This document shows positions 34,131 to 45,220 of a stretch of 64,000 nucleotides of DNA, piece after piece. Both the position numbers and the translations under genes were made by a program. Within the stretch, counting starts at the first letter, position 1; every line of letters starts with the position of its first letter. The stretch spans positions 19,840,116 through 19,904,115 of the forward strand of contig NC_092801.1 of assembly GCF_918797505.1 (NCBI RefSeq). Reading direction: 5' to 3'. Origin of the DNA: Bemisia tabaci. Lineage: Eukaryota > Arthropoda > Insecta > Hemiptera > Aleyrodidae. Under the pieces are notes generated by a model. The model was not told where the DNA came from. It saw nothing but the letters and a program-made list of their open reading frames with translations, and did not search any database.

Positions 34131-34440
34131 TTGATGGTGAAATTGCAAAAATACGCATCCCGTTTCAAAATCCCCGCTCCTATTTCTTTTTTTTTTAAAA
34201 AAAAAAGGAGACTTAACCACCATGGCTTGAAATGTTCACACATTATTCTTCAACAAAAGAAGGAAAACGGAAGAAGGTCTCAAGAAATGATGTTCAGTAG
34301 TTTTCCACGTAGAAGGTATTTGTATGATGGAAAGTCAGGAAAGTCACAAATCGAAATACGCAATTCTGCTGTTTTACCATCGATACATACCATTAGTTAC
34401 CCGATGCAGACGCAATGCAGGTAAATGGACGGTTATGGAT
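34131..34440. mobile_element. MITE family J, copy 1
   Basis: Begins GATGGTGAAATTGCAAAAATACGCA; shared with copies at 38200 and 39590 are the blocks AAATC(C)CCGCT, AAGAAATGATGTT(C)AGTAG, AAAGTCAGGAAAGTC and a terminal pair around TACGCATTTTTGCAGTTTCA. A 97-codon open frame here is a by-product. It lies in the region where the 3' UTRs of TTC1 and the TPR gene would converge. Confidence 0.55.
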
Positions 34441-36524
34441 GAGCCGGGAAAAGTAATTCCTTAATGCCAAATGATGTTTATTTTAACACAATAATAGAGA
34501 CTACATACAAGCTTAAATGCAAAAAAGGCTTCTTAAAAAGAAATATTATCAATTAGTTTAAAATGCAAGTCTGGGTGTCCCTAGAACATTTTTTAATACT
34601 TCGTCAACCAATTTTATGCTCAAAAAAAGTGCTTTTTTCATAAAATTTGGATCTAAATAAACTTTTGCTTAAAGCTGCTGCCTCTTTAAGTTTGAAAATA
34701 ACAATAACTTATACGAGAAAATCAGGGAAAATTTTTTTTAAAAGCATTGCAAATTAGAACTCGCATTTTTTTTCAAAGAGGCAAAAATCTAGAAGTTTGT
34801 GTGCTTGGGTATCAATTACTGACAACGAATGACCGTGACAAAGCTATGGGATTCTGTCTTCATAAAACAACACTTAGACTGCAAAATCATTTTGAATTAA
34901 CTTGATCGATAAATAGCATTGTTGCAACGGAGATTTCTCAATCAGGCTTACTCAAAAATGATTCGATAATTGACTCGCCGAATTGTAACATTTTCAAAAT
35001 ATTTGATGTTTGAAAATTCATGAAATGAGCTCGCTCTTTTCAATTAAAAACAGCAACCATTCAGATGCCAAATCCGCAACGAAATGCTGCCTTGTACCAA
35101 ACCAAGGCAAAAGTGAATTGACAGATAATTGACTGCATGGGCACTTAACAACGTACTATAAAATCAGTCTAATATAACTATGTTATGTTAACTTGAGCCT
35201 TAAAGTGAGAACAGTTTATACCGTGGGTATAAAACGACTTAACTTATAAAAAATTGTGTACAAAAATAAAAAATAATAAGAGAAAAAAATTACAATATGA
35301 GCCTGCATGAAAATTAAATGCTACCTTCACAATGTCATGGTAAATAAAAATTCATCAATGAAATGGTAACTTAGTAGAAAATTTTACTCAAACTTTGATC
35401 TCTTGACTAGGTACTTGCTCCACCGTTCAGAAGAAAAAAACTGTAGCTCCATTCAACTTTTTATCAATTAGCTTCAGACAAAATGCTGTTATGCCAGAAA
35501 ACTAAAAAATTCATTCTTTCCTATTCCAAGTTGACTCTGGAATACCGATAGGAATTTAGGATGAAAAAATAAAGCATTCTAGCAATTCAGTTTTCTTGTG
35601 AAAAAAAATACAAAATTTGGAGTGAGTTACAGCGTTTTTGCTGGGAACAGCAGAGCTGCGTTTGTTTACATTCAGCTGCTGAAAATCAGACGAGCAAAAA
35701 AAAGGGGTAAAAATATTCTCCTGCCGATGATACCCTGGAAAAAATCTGGTGAAGATCAGGTAGTTCAAGCACAGATTCCTAAATGATCCAAGCACCCAAT
35801 TTGTAAATGTGGTTAACTTAGAAGAGCCCTGCAAAGAAAATCAAAATTGCGGTGAGACACAGGAAACAGGAATGGCGTCAGAGGTGTGAGTACTCTTCCA
35901 AGTTACACAATCTCTGTTGTGTCAAAGGTGTAAAATCTTTGCTCTAGGGGTGACTAATAGTCAGAAGATAGAAATGAATGGACCACTAGACAAGGTACGA
36001 ATTTATGCAGTCTGATACATGTTCCATAATGAGAATTTCACGTAGAGCACGATTCGTGCGATGAAAATGAATGAAACAAACTCCTTACGAAGATATTAAC
36101 GTTTTTCTTTCACATTGGTTACGAGGAATTTGAACTGCCTGCTGACAAGAAACTCAAAGCTCTACGAGAGTCAAATCGCGCACTGACACGATTTCAGCAA
36201 GCTTCTCAATCGAGCAATGTTCATTTCCCACCATATGTTGTTCAAACTATAAGCAATTTGCTACAGCTGAGCCAAAGCCTCAAGATTGAGGGTGCCTGAC
36301 TTATATATCGCAGAGACTGTCATGATGACGCTTAGCGCACAATGCGAATCATGTAGAGCATTGAGTGTTCATGAGCAGCTAGTTTGAATTCACCAATCAA
36401 GAATCATTAAATATCTTCGGAAGGAGTTGATTTCGGTAATTTTTGTTGTACGCATCGTATTTTACGTGAAATAGTTAAGAAATATGTATCAGAATGCTGA
36501 AATTTGTACCTTGTCTAGTGGTCC

Positions 36525-36765
36525 ATTCTGCTGTGCTGAGAAAAACCACCGTATAAACATTTGAATAGTGCCAAACCTTTAACAATGAAAAATTTATTTT
36601 TGAAGAAGTTCATAAATGTTTTTCCTTGAAATTTTCAAATACTGTGAGATCAAATACGAATGAAATGCATTGGAAAATTGGAAGAGAACCATTCGCATGT
36701 TATCCATGTAATTCGTATTTTATCAAAAGAAATTTGGCAACGCTCTAGATTAGAAGAAGTATTTA
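36525..36765. mobile_element. MITE family G, diverged copy
   Basis: CTGTGCTGAGAAAAACCACCGTATAA, CCTTGAAATTTTCAAATACT, GGAAAATTGGAAGAGAA and AATTTGGCAACGCTC follow the order of the family G copy at 20257, with eroded ends. Confidence 0.55.
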
Positions 36766-37255
36766 GTGGTTGGCAATGCCTGATTTCAAGTTGGCAGTAG
36801 TCAGAATAGACCCTGGAAGTTTTTTTATGCCAAGTGAGCTCTCTATGTCAAGTGGACAGTCCTGTTCTTAAGCATTCAAGATACCTATAGAACTACAGAA
36901 AAAATATTATGAACCTTGGCCTGAACTTTGAGCTGATCTTGCTTGCTCAACCAGGCTGAACAGTCAGTAAAACTTTGAGAATTCAGTTTGAACGATCTGT
37001 AATAATCCTAAGGGTATGTTTATCATTTACCAAGTGTTGAGAAACGTCAAATTTCTTGAGAACTTATTTATCTTAGGGGCCATTCATAAAATACGAGTTT
37101 AAGTAAAGCTGAAGATCAGATTTTTAGACTCCTCCACTCCTGATAAAAGGCACATTCATGACATAGGTCTACTTCCCCCTAAAAAAAAATTGTAACACTG
37201 ATTAACCCCCCTCTCCCTCACAGAATCATTTGGTGATGAATTTTGGATTAATTCA

Positions 37256-40200
37256 TTACGACAGGCACCTACCTTTTTTTTTCTTCTTTTTTGATGGTTT
37301 GTTTTGCGATTCTAGTGCAACTGCCCGTTCTAACATCTTATTCAAATCTTCATCAGAGTAGTATAGGTCACTGCCCTTTTGCGACCCTTTTACAGCCTGC
37401 AAGATAAAATGAAAACACATTTCGATGAGCCAATAAAGTTTAAAATCATAAGATTTGTTTCTTTCCTTTAAGTTCAAGGGGATCGTACTGAAAATTATCA
37501 AAATCAACCTTTAAAAAAGATGAGAGATTTCATTTCTTACATTGAAATTGGTAAGTTCAAACTTCTTACTCACAAAGAAAACATAATTCGTGAAAGAGCC
37601 AATCAACCATTAAAATCATCCTAAAGGCAATGGACAGTAAAATTTGGAATGTAAAAAAACTTAAAAAGTTATTAAAATGTCCGAGTAGGGGCATCTTTTT
37701 CTGTTCTTTTATAAGTAAAATTTAGGTGCATGAAAAGTGCAGTAAAAAAAAAAGTTACAAATAACAGGTAACAGCAAAATTATATTATATGATTGGTTCT
37801 AAAAATTACTCATTCTGTGCTAAACGTAAAATAAACTGCAAAATATGTGATATGAACTGAAATTTGTTGTGAAATTTACAAACAATTTTTATTGAAATTT
37901 CCTGAAATAAAGCAATAAAAAACTTACTCAAGGACAAAGAGGCATTTTTACGTAAAGAAGAACCAAAAAGGTATCTTAACCGGGATATGAAAAAAGTTCG
38001 ATTAAGAGTTTTCTCTTTGAAATTTCCCGATTTTTCATCTTTTTTGACACGGGTAAAACGTATCATTCGTCAAAAAATAAAATTTGAGTCAAGAAAACAA
38101 TCTTCTTCTAACACACACAGTGCTCGCAATTTCGTCCAGACGAACTCATTCTTGTTGATATGATGATAAGATTACTGACAGTGTAACTGTATCTCGACTG
38201 CGTTGTTTAAAAATCTCCGCTTCTTTTCCACACCTCAAAAGGAGAATGGATTGAGCCAACATCATGGCTAGAAATTTCGGCAAAATATTCTTTACATAAA
38301 GAGGAAAAATCACCGAAATTTAGTAAAATGATGTATTGTAGATTTCAAAGTAGAAAATAAAGTATGACAGGAAGTCTCCAGCGTCGAATACCAAGCTACG
38401 CATTTTTGCAGTTTCATCATTGTTCTTTAATCACAAAGCGCACTGGCCCTCCATGCAAAGGAATAAGTTAAATACAACTGGGAACGGATGATTATTTAAT
38501 ACAAATCCAAATAATCAAAACTTTTTTATTCCAATTCTTTCCATTGATTGGGAGATCGAATCTTCAAATAATCGATAAATGAAATAATCGTCCATCTCTA
38601 CAAGTAATCCATGCATGTTTGCATATTAAGGATGGTCTATTTCACGCTATTGATTATGATTATTCCAAACTTTTCGATTTTGATTGTTTCGATTACTTTC
38701 AGAAATCCAACCTTTCAACTATCGAATAATTGATTAGAGAGATATATGATGTTATGTGATGATCTCAAAAAAAAGAAGAGAATGAAATTGACTTACTCGA
38801 CTGGAATCCATGGCAGCGAGATTGGAGACCCTCCTTACTTTATTTTGACTCTGAACTTGACATAATAATCTCTGGGCTTCTGCACAGTTGGGATCTAGTT
38901 TCAAAAGGTAATTTAGACTATGTTCAGCTTCTGTAAACCTCTTCAAAACAAAAATAAAACAAAAAAGGATTATAGGAGGAGAGAGGAAAAATTAACTTTC
39001 ATTCCTGGTGCAATTCTGACAAAAAGTAGTTGTAAGCTGTCACCTAAAAAATATTTGTCCGATCGAAATTTTATGAGCAAACACTATTTGCTGAGTGAAA
39101 ATGATGTAATGGAGCACTGTAATAGCTGGGAAAATACTGATGGTCTAAGTGCGGAGTCACGTATCCCTATTTACATATTACAGACTTCCGGTTATAATGT
39201 ATTTCTTCTTCAGAAAAGTAGTCAAGATAGTTTCTTGAAAACATCCTTGATTTTTCTTCTGTCAGCAGAATATTCTGCTGAATAAATATTTCAAGCTGTA
39301 AAGTTGGCATGTCTCCCTTCAAAAAAATAAATTGGAGTGGAAATGTTGAAACACCACAATGGAAATATGTGGTTTTGCACTATGTAATCATACAGACGAA
39401 AAAGTAATTTTTCAATTTACCTTGACCGCCGCAAGCGCTTCTGCATTTCTGTAGTGGGCTTTGGGATACTGAGGGAAAAGTTTCACCATATTCTCTGCAT
39501 CCTGAAGAGCTCTGAAACCAGTTAGAAAATTAAAATTTAGCCTGCTCTTCTCAAACAATATACCTTCCAACAGTGAAATTACCAGACCATGTATCTCATC
39601 AGTGGTGTTTAAAAATCTCCGCTTACATTTAATTTTTTTGAAGGAGATCAAATCAATATCATTCCTTAAAATGCTCACAGTTTTCTCCGCACATAGAGGA
39701 GAAATCACAGAAGTTTTCAAGAATTGACGCTGCATAGTTTTCCATTTGAAAATTAAAGTATGACAGGAAGTCTGCGATGTCACAAACCGAATACGTTGTT
39801 TGGTAGTTTCACCGTCGTTTTGTAGTGAGAGACGCACGGTTACCACTCTCCAAATTTTCCAATTTTTTCACTAATTTTTTAGCATCTGTTCCTGCTCATG
39901 AAATGTACTGAAATGAGGTTTAAAACATTATGATACATTTATTTACAGTCACAGCTGACTGTTGAAACAAATATCAAAGGCTTAAATCGAGGAATGCGTA
40001 CCAACCTCCATTGCAGTGCTTCAAAATCTCCGACTACGTTTTGTTTATGGAAGAAAACTGAAAAAAATTTGCTGAGAATAGTTCGAAACAAGTGAAGATA
40101 ATTCACAGTGACAGTCTAGAACAACTGTTGGTTGGTTTTCTGTTAAAAAATAAAACCTGAGTCGAGATAAGCAATTTTTCGTTTGGAGAAGAGAATACAT

Positions 40201-41874
40201 TTTTCGACTACAGCCAAAGATAATATGAAATGCATAAGGAGGCCCCATTTGAGAGATCTACTCATTTTATGAGCATGATAGATGCCTTACCTTTTGAAAT
40301 TATTCAATTTTAAAAGGCAGAAACATCTATTGTTCCACAGTTTTTCATCCTTGGGAAACTTGGCAATAGCTTTGTCTAAAATCTGGACGGCTCCATTGTA
40401 ATCAGCAAACACAGCCTTCTGGTAGGCTTGACTGCCCAATTCCTGTAAAGACATGATGAGAAACGGATGATGCCTGAAACAAATCAATAGTAAAACATTT
40501 GAAAAAAAAAAAAAAAACCTCAAACCTGTGCATGCAGATGGCACTTTAATTGAGTTTTGCTATGAAAAATGATTAACTGAAGTCTTAACATCAAATGAGC
40601 AAGCTAAAATCCATGATTTAAAAAAGCCTCTGGTAAAAGGATAGTTTTCATGTTGAATTTCTCGATAAAAGCCGAACAGGATAAATGATTCTACCTCGTT
40701 GATTCTTTAAAACTTGCGGAAATTCAGTTCTGTTTGCCGATGTTTAGGATGTTTAAAATACTACATGATGTCGGTGCCGACCACTCGTTGTCACTTCTTC
40801 TCCTTGTACACTTGAAGTGTATTTTATTCTCATGCACATAAATATCCAGAAGCTTTGATAAATTAAAAATGTATGTCCTATTAATAAAACTATACTTAGT
40901 TCAGCCTTCAGCAAGCAATCTTAACATCTTGACAAAGGCCGGCACAAATCGCAGCCAATTATGCATAGATAGTTTTAAGCATTTTGATGAAGGAGCAAAC
41001 AAGACAGGTACTAGGACTGGTGCTTATCATTGAATAGGAAAAAAGCATGGTTGCCTGATACTGGAGCTTCCTGGGCTTGCTTATCAGCCAATCAGACACC
41101 CGACAACCACTTTTGAATTCCTTTTAGAAAATAGTTGACATGGAAAATCGAACCATATGTGGTTTTTTTTTCTTTTTTTTTTTCAAATTCATTCAATTTC
41201 TCGGAAAAAATATGTTTACGGCTGAATTCTCAGGGATCTGGCGTTTTGACTAATGTATAGTACATCCCTCTTTCTCCAAAATACACCAAAGATCTTGATT
41301 TTTGAATTTTCAGTTTCCTTCCACTTGGGTTGATGTCCTTGACTGTCCCGCTGATTCAAGTGGAAGAAAATTGAAAATTGATAATTGAAAAATCAAGATC
41401 TTTAGTGTTTTTTGGAGAAAGTGGGATGTATAATACATCAGTGAAAACGCCAAATTCCCGAGAAATCAGTCGTAGACATACTTTTAACGAAAAATCATTT
41501 GAATTTGATTCCGATTTCCTATGTTATTTTCCATAAGGAATTCAGAAGTGATCATTAAGAGTTTGATTGGCTGAAAAGCAAACACGGGAAACTCAGGGGA
41601 CCCAAACTAGGCAACTACTGATAGACCGAAAAAACTGAGAAAACAGGTAAAAATATTTAAGATCCACTCTCGAAGTATGTGGGGGAAATCAAAGGCTGCT
41701 CACCTCACGGTCAGTTGGAAGAAACTTGGAAGAAAGGGAGAAACATGACATGCACATGCGTCTATGCGATGCAATCATGCAAGTAAGAAGTAAACACATT
41801 TCTAACCTAAAAACACTCACCGTCAGACTCGTCCAGAACAAAGAGATTGCGCAAATTGGTTCAAATTGCTTCAT
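37256..41874 (-). CDS. small three-TPR protein (TTC31-like?)
   Basis: Spliced minus-strand gene. Coding exons in order: first exon ending at 41704 (ATG at 41874, 41757 or 41751), 40442-40291, 39511-39421, 38940-38797, 37396-37256. Splice sites are GT-AG (GAG|GTGAGC, AAAAG|GTAAGG, AAG|GTAAAT, CGA|GTAAGT) and all junctions are in frame. Length is about 193 to 232 residues by start choice. Seen: three consecutive TPR units (ELGSQAYQKAVFADYNGAV; EKLWNNRCFCLLKLNNFKRA; KRFTEAEHSLNYLLKLDPNC), then a linker, a short acidic helix (SDLYYSDEDLNKMLERAV) and a lysine run near the end. The TPR block resembles TTC31 and TPR cores of Hsp70/Hsp90 co-chaperones, but I cannot name an ortholog. The last exon contains AAAAAAG|GTAGGT, a possible further donor, so the stop at 37256 may be an intron read-through and the real protein longer. 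The predicted first exon starts at the edge of a large palindrome. Confidence 0.72.
38200..38430. mobile_element. MITE family J, copy 2
   Basis: GTTTAAAAATCTCCGCTTCT, AAAGAGGAAAAATCACCGAA, AAAGTATGACAGGAAGTCT and TACGCATTTTTGCAGTTTCA in order. In intron 4 of the TPR gene. Confidence 0.65.
39590..39840. mobile_element. MITE family J, copy 3
   Basis: GTTTAAAAATCTCCGCTTAC, TAGAGGAGAAATCACAGAAG, AAAGTATGACAGGAAGTCTG, AATACGTTGTTTGGTAGTTTCA. Same orientation as copy 2. In intron 2 or 3 of the TPR gene next to exon 39511-39421. Confidence 0.65.
41049..41615. mobile_element. large foldback element in TPR-gene intron 1
   Basis: GGTTGCCTGATACTGG...CAGCCAATCAGAC...TTTCTCGG...GGCGTTTTGACTAATGTATA and, inverted, ACATCAGTGAAAACGCC...TTTGATTGGCTG...CTAGGCAACTAC. 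Arms of about 250 bp, centre near 41340. No coding frame. Confidence 0.8.
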
Positions 41875-42270
41875 TTTCCCAATTATTCCTCTTTTCGAAC
41901 AGAAGGAATCTTAACCGCAAATTCTGAACCAGACGCTTTGATTGGTCTAGAGCGGTTCATTCCATTTATTCCGAGTTGAACCAAAATGAGCGGGAATTTC
42001 AAATAATTTCGGATATCCTGTTTACCAAATAGTTTCCGTTTCCGGTAAACAGTGTTGTCAGTTTTACTTCAATGTCGTAAAACTGACAACACTGTTTACC
42101 GGAAACGGAAACGATTTGGTGGACAGGATGTCCGGAATTATTTGAAATTCCCGCTTGTTTCGGTTCAACTTGGAATAATTGGAATGAACCGCTCTGGACC
42201 AATCAAAGCGTCTGGTTCAGAATTTGCGGTTAAGATTCCTTTCGTTCGAATAGAGGAATTATTGGAAAAA
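41873..42270. repeat. ~400 bp near-perfect palindrome beside the TPR-gene start
   Basis: Arms 41873-42067 and 42077-42270, roughly 195 bases each and over 90% matched by eye, with a nine-base loop TTCAATGTC. Each arm carries a CCAAT box (TTTGATTGGTC / GACCAATCAAAG). The left edge coincides with the most upstream ATG of the TPR gene (41874-41872, minus). It may be a foldback MITE used as promoter, or an inverted duplication of promoter DNA. Confidence 0.85.
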
Positions 42271-42300
42271 TAGGTTGTAAAAATTGCTTGTCTACATGCA

Positions 42301-42486
42301 ATGGTCGATGAGCGGCGAAACCAGGGCGAAACCATTCCAGAAAGACTCGTCAGACTGCGTGCAAATTTAAAACGCCTTCAACGCCGTGAGTATGCAACAC
42401 GTGCATCCATGGAGTTCGAACAGTTGCACCCAGCCAGGCGTTACAATAAAATTTGTGTTTGTCGCACTTGTTTCTTTATTTCTTAA
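42301..42486 (+). other. possible plus-strand exon next to the palindrome
   Basis: An ATG at 42301 opens 61 codons rich in Arg/Leu/Glu (ERLVRLRANLKRLQRREYAT) with a fair donor ACGCC|GTGAGT at about 42386. It diverges from the TPR gene across the palindrome. I do not recognise the sequence; it could be the first exon of an unknown gene, a transposon ORF remnant, or chance. Confidence 0.25.
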
Positions 42487-42661
42487 CTTGATTCCAGGGT
42501 TACCTTTCGTACCGATAAAGTTATCTATTATTTATTCTTATCGCGACACTTTCAATTTTCCAAGAAATGTGATACTACCTGCATTGCAACTTGGACGGGA
42601 AACTGCAAAAAATGAGGTATTGGATCATGATTTGTTGAGTTTCCTCTGATCCCGTTCAACC

Positions 42662-42966
42662 AGGACCGGATTTACATGTTTAGCGCCCTAGGCTAAACTT
42701 AGGGTGGCGCCCCTAAAAGTAGGCGCTCTCGTGGGGAGCGGGGGGGGGGGTCTCCCAGACGCCCCTCCCCTCCAGATCAGAAGGAGGATGTTAAGTGTCC
42801 GGAAAATGTTCAAATTCACCTTAAAAAAAAAAACACCTTTGTCAACCACAACGTAGACACTTTTTAATAAGTCACGTTTTTTAATAAATTCTCAAAAATT
42901 TTGCGCCCCTTAAAATGTTGCGCCCTAGGCTATAGCCTATGTAGCCTATTGGTAAATCCGGCCCTG
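42662..42966. mobile_element. MITE with CAGGGCCGGATTTAC ends
   Basis: CAGGACCGGATTTACATG and ATTGGTAAATCCGGCCCTG bound 305 bp; inner inverted words AGCGCCCTAGGCTAAAC and GCGCCCTAGGCTATAGCC. Contains a poly-G stretch at about 42738. Same ends as the element at 4205. Confidence 0.8.
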
Positions 42967-44764
42967 CGTTCAACAAACCGCCTTTTGTTTGGATTACTTG
43001 TTCGTTTTTTTCCTATAGATAACATACTTTTGCCGTCTTACTTAGTGTGAAATTTTCAAAGAACGATCAAAATAAATCGGACTGAATTTTGAACGAAAAC
43101 AATGACTGTGTTTTCAAAAAATGAAATACGGTGGGAAGATGGGATATAAATAACATTACAAGCCTAAAAATACGCATGTCACTATAGTTTCATGGGAAAC
43201 TTTAGCATTATAAAGTCAGTAGAAAATATGTTTGTAAAGAATGCATTACATTTATTGAACTGGCGACAACGATTCCGGCAGAATCATTTCATGGACACTC
43301 CAGGAAAATAATTTCGAGGGCACATCCCAGCATTATTAGATTTCGAAGTAGAGCTATAAAAATTCCAGTCCTAAAGCAGAATTAATCTATTTAATCTATA
43401 CCATCAATTCAGAACCCGGTGAAGCAGAACAGCCTACAGAAAAAATTAAACATCGAAACGATATACTTAAAGACGGAACGTTTCGAGCCATTAAGTACAT
43501 ACCCATTTTTAGGTGTAAAAAATTAGAATTAAATGGACTGAGTTAAGCAGAAAGGAACCAACCCACATTTTGGAAAAAATTGAGTTATGAGTGGTTTCAA
43601 ACTCAACCACTGCTCTACTATCTATCGCCAAAAATTCAAAGTTTTTGTTGGAGCAACTTTTGCAGAAATTGAACTTGAAGTTTATCTTTTACATTGAGTC
43701 TTATGCAGGAGCCAAACTTTAGACCTCTTTTTCTCGGTTCGATCCCGATGTGGCTTGGTTCCTTTCTGTTAAACTCTGTCCAAATGTTTTAGAAAAAAGA
43801 AAATAAAAAATTGAGTGGGGCCCTGTCCCCAGTCGTCATCCCTCATCGACTCAGAGTGGTTGCGTGATAACAAATGGGATCAGGGCACCGATGAATTTTT
43901 AATCATTTTTGCGTTTCTTACAGCTGAAAATAATGAGCCTGTAAAAGCTCGAAACGTTCTGCTTCTTTTAGTATTTTGATGCTTTTAGCCAGCGTATTTT
44001 CAGGTATTGTGTTTTCAAATTCCAGGGCCGAGAAAAATCCATAGATGATGAAAAATTTTTCCTGGAAATTTCTCTCCCATAGATGAAATAACAGATCGGT
44101 AACGGTGAACTTGGCAGTGTCGGTATATTGACAAGTTCACCATCTCATCTGCTTTATCGGAATTCTGATCCGCAGTCCCTTTGCCCCGTCCTGATCACTA
44201 GACATACATCGACAATTTGATATTCAACGGCATTGTGCGTTAATTTCTCTTTTTCAGCGATGACCTCAATACTCTCTTCATTGTTGTGTTCACTTATTAA
44301 TTTATCATCACATACTGTCCGAATTAAACTTTCTAACCATCCCTGACTTTTTCCTGAAATATTTGAATTTTCTGACTTTCCCTGACATTTCAATGAAACT
44401 TTCACTTTGATTTTTCTTTTAAATTACACTCACTTCTGTTAAATGCTAAACGCATTTTAATCCTTGACATTTTGCGTGAACTCTCTGACTTTAGCTAGTC
44501 GCCACAAATTCCTTAACTTTTCCGTTTTTCCATATGCTGGAAACTCTTTAGATATACTGATGTACACTTTAACAGGTTGTCTACCTATACCTTATCATTC
44601 TAATTCCTTGCTTTTTCAGTACTTTTACCTTGTTTTTTTCTTATTTTCCCGAAAATTCTTTTTCTTTGACAATTTTCATAAATCCTTGCAAATCCTCACC
44701 TCTTCCTTAATTGTTTTTCTTACCTCACTCACATTTTTAACTGTATTTAATTGGAAAAGTGAAA
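42967..44764. other. intergenic stretch between TPR gene and NDUFA9
   Basis: Apart from the element at 43536, I see decayed repeat DNA. Around 44330-44530 the word CCCTGACTTT/TCTGACTTTCC recurs, and 43930-43990 has CTCGAAACGTTCTGC paired loosely with AACGTTTCGAGCC at 43477. No gene supported. Confidence 0.4.
43536..43790. mobile_element. repeat with inverted AGCAGAAAGGAACCA ends
   Basis: GGACTGAGTTAAGCAGAAAG then GAACCAACCCACAT at the left, with ATGTGGCTTGGTTCC then TTTCTGTTAAACTCTGTCC at the right, about 250 bp apart. No coding frame. Confidence 0.65.
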
Positions 44765-44875
44765 TGATGAAATGACAAAAAAATAAACCGAAAAACAAGA
44801 GGAATCGAACCCGGAACTTGATGAATAGATTATGTTAGGGCATCGCATACCCCCAAGGCTACACTTTAAAGTTCA
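44765..44875 (-). mobile_element. tRNA-derived SINE head
   Basis: On the minus strand TAGCCTTGGGGGTATGCGAT resembles an A box, and CCGGGTTCGATTCCTCTTG contains a perfect B box (GGTTCGATTCC) about 45 bases on. A T-rich tail follows. The cloverleaf does not close cleanly, so I read this as a SINE, not a tRNA gene. Confidence 0.6.
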
Positions 44876-45111
44876 TCACAAAAATCTTGAATTTCCGTAC
44901 CTTTTCATTAAAATTCCGTACCGACATTCTAAACTCCGTGCTTTTTCCATATATCCGTGCTTTGCGGTGTATCTGTGCTTTTTCCGTACAGTAGACACCC
45001 AGTTAAAAAGTTTAATACAGCTTATCAACTTCAAAGAATCCTTAGAGGCAATTTCAAACCAAAATGCGTTTTAGAAGGTTTGATGTACAAATATAAAATA
45101 GTAAACAATGA

Positions 45112-45117
45112 TTTATT
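45112..45117 (-). other. candidate NDUFA9 polyadenylation signal
   Basis: AATAAA on the minus strand (TTTATT on plus) 104 bases past the NDUFA9 stop. It is the first canonical signal downstream and predicts a short 3' UTR of about 120 bases. Confidence 0.45.
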
Positions 45118-45220
45118 TTTACTGGGTAATTTTAGAACAATCTTGATGGAAAGACAACAAAATGGCAGGCCAGTAATGCAATAATAACAACTTATGACTA
45201 AAATTTACATGAAGAGACTT

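Noticed and set aside
34131..34424. 97-codon plus-strand frame
   Set aside because: Falls within a dispersed repeat copy (family J) and runs through a poly-T/poly-A joint; no domain.
41689..41874. A 14-base GTGAGT...TTTAG interval (about 41821-41807) as an extra intron in the TPR first exon
   Set aside because: Far too short to be spliced.
44765..44875. Possible minus-strand tRNA gene (good B box)
   Set aside because: Acceptor stem does not pair and the A box is irregular; better read as a SINE head. The same reasoning applies to 19624-19695 and 49186-49300.
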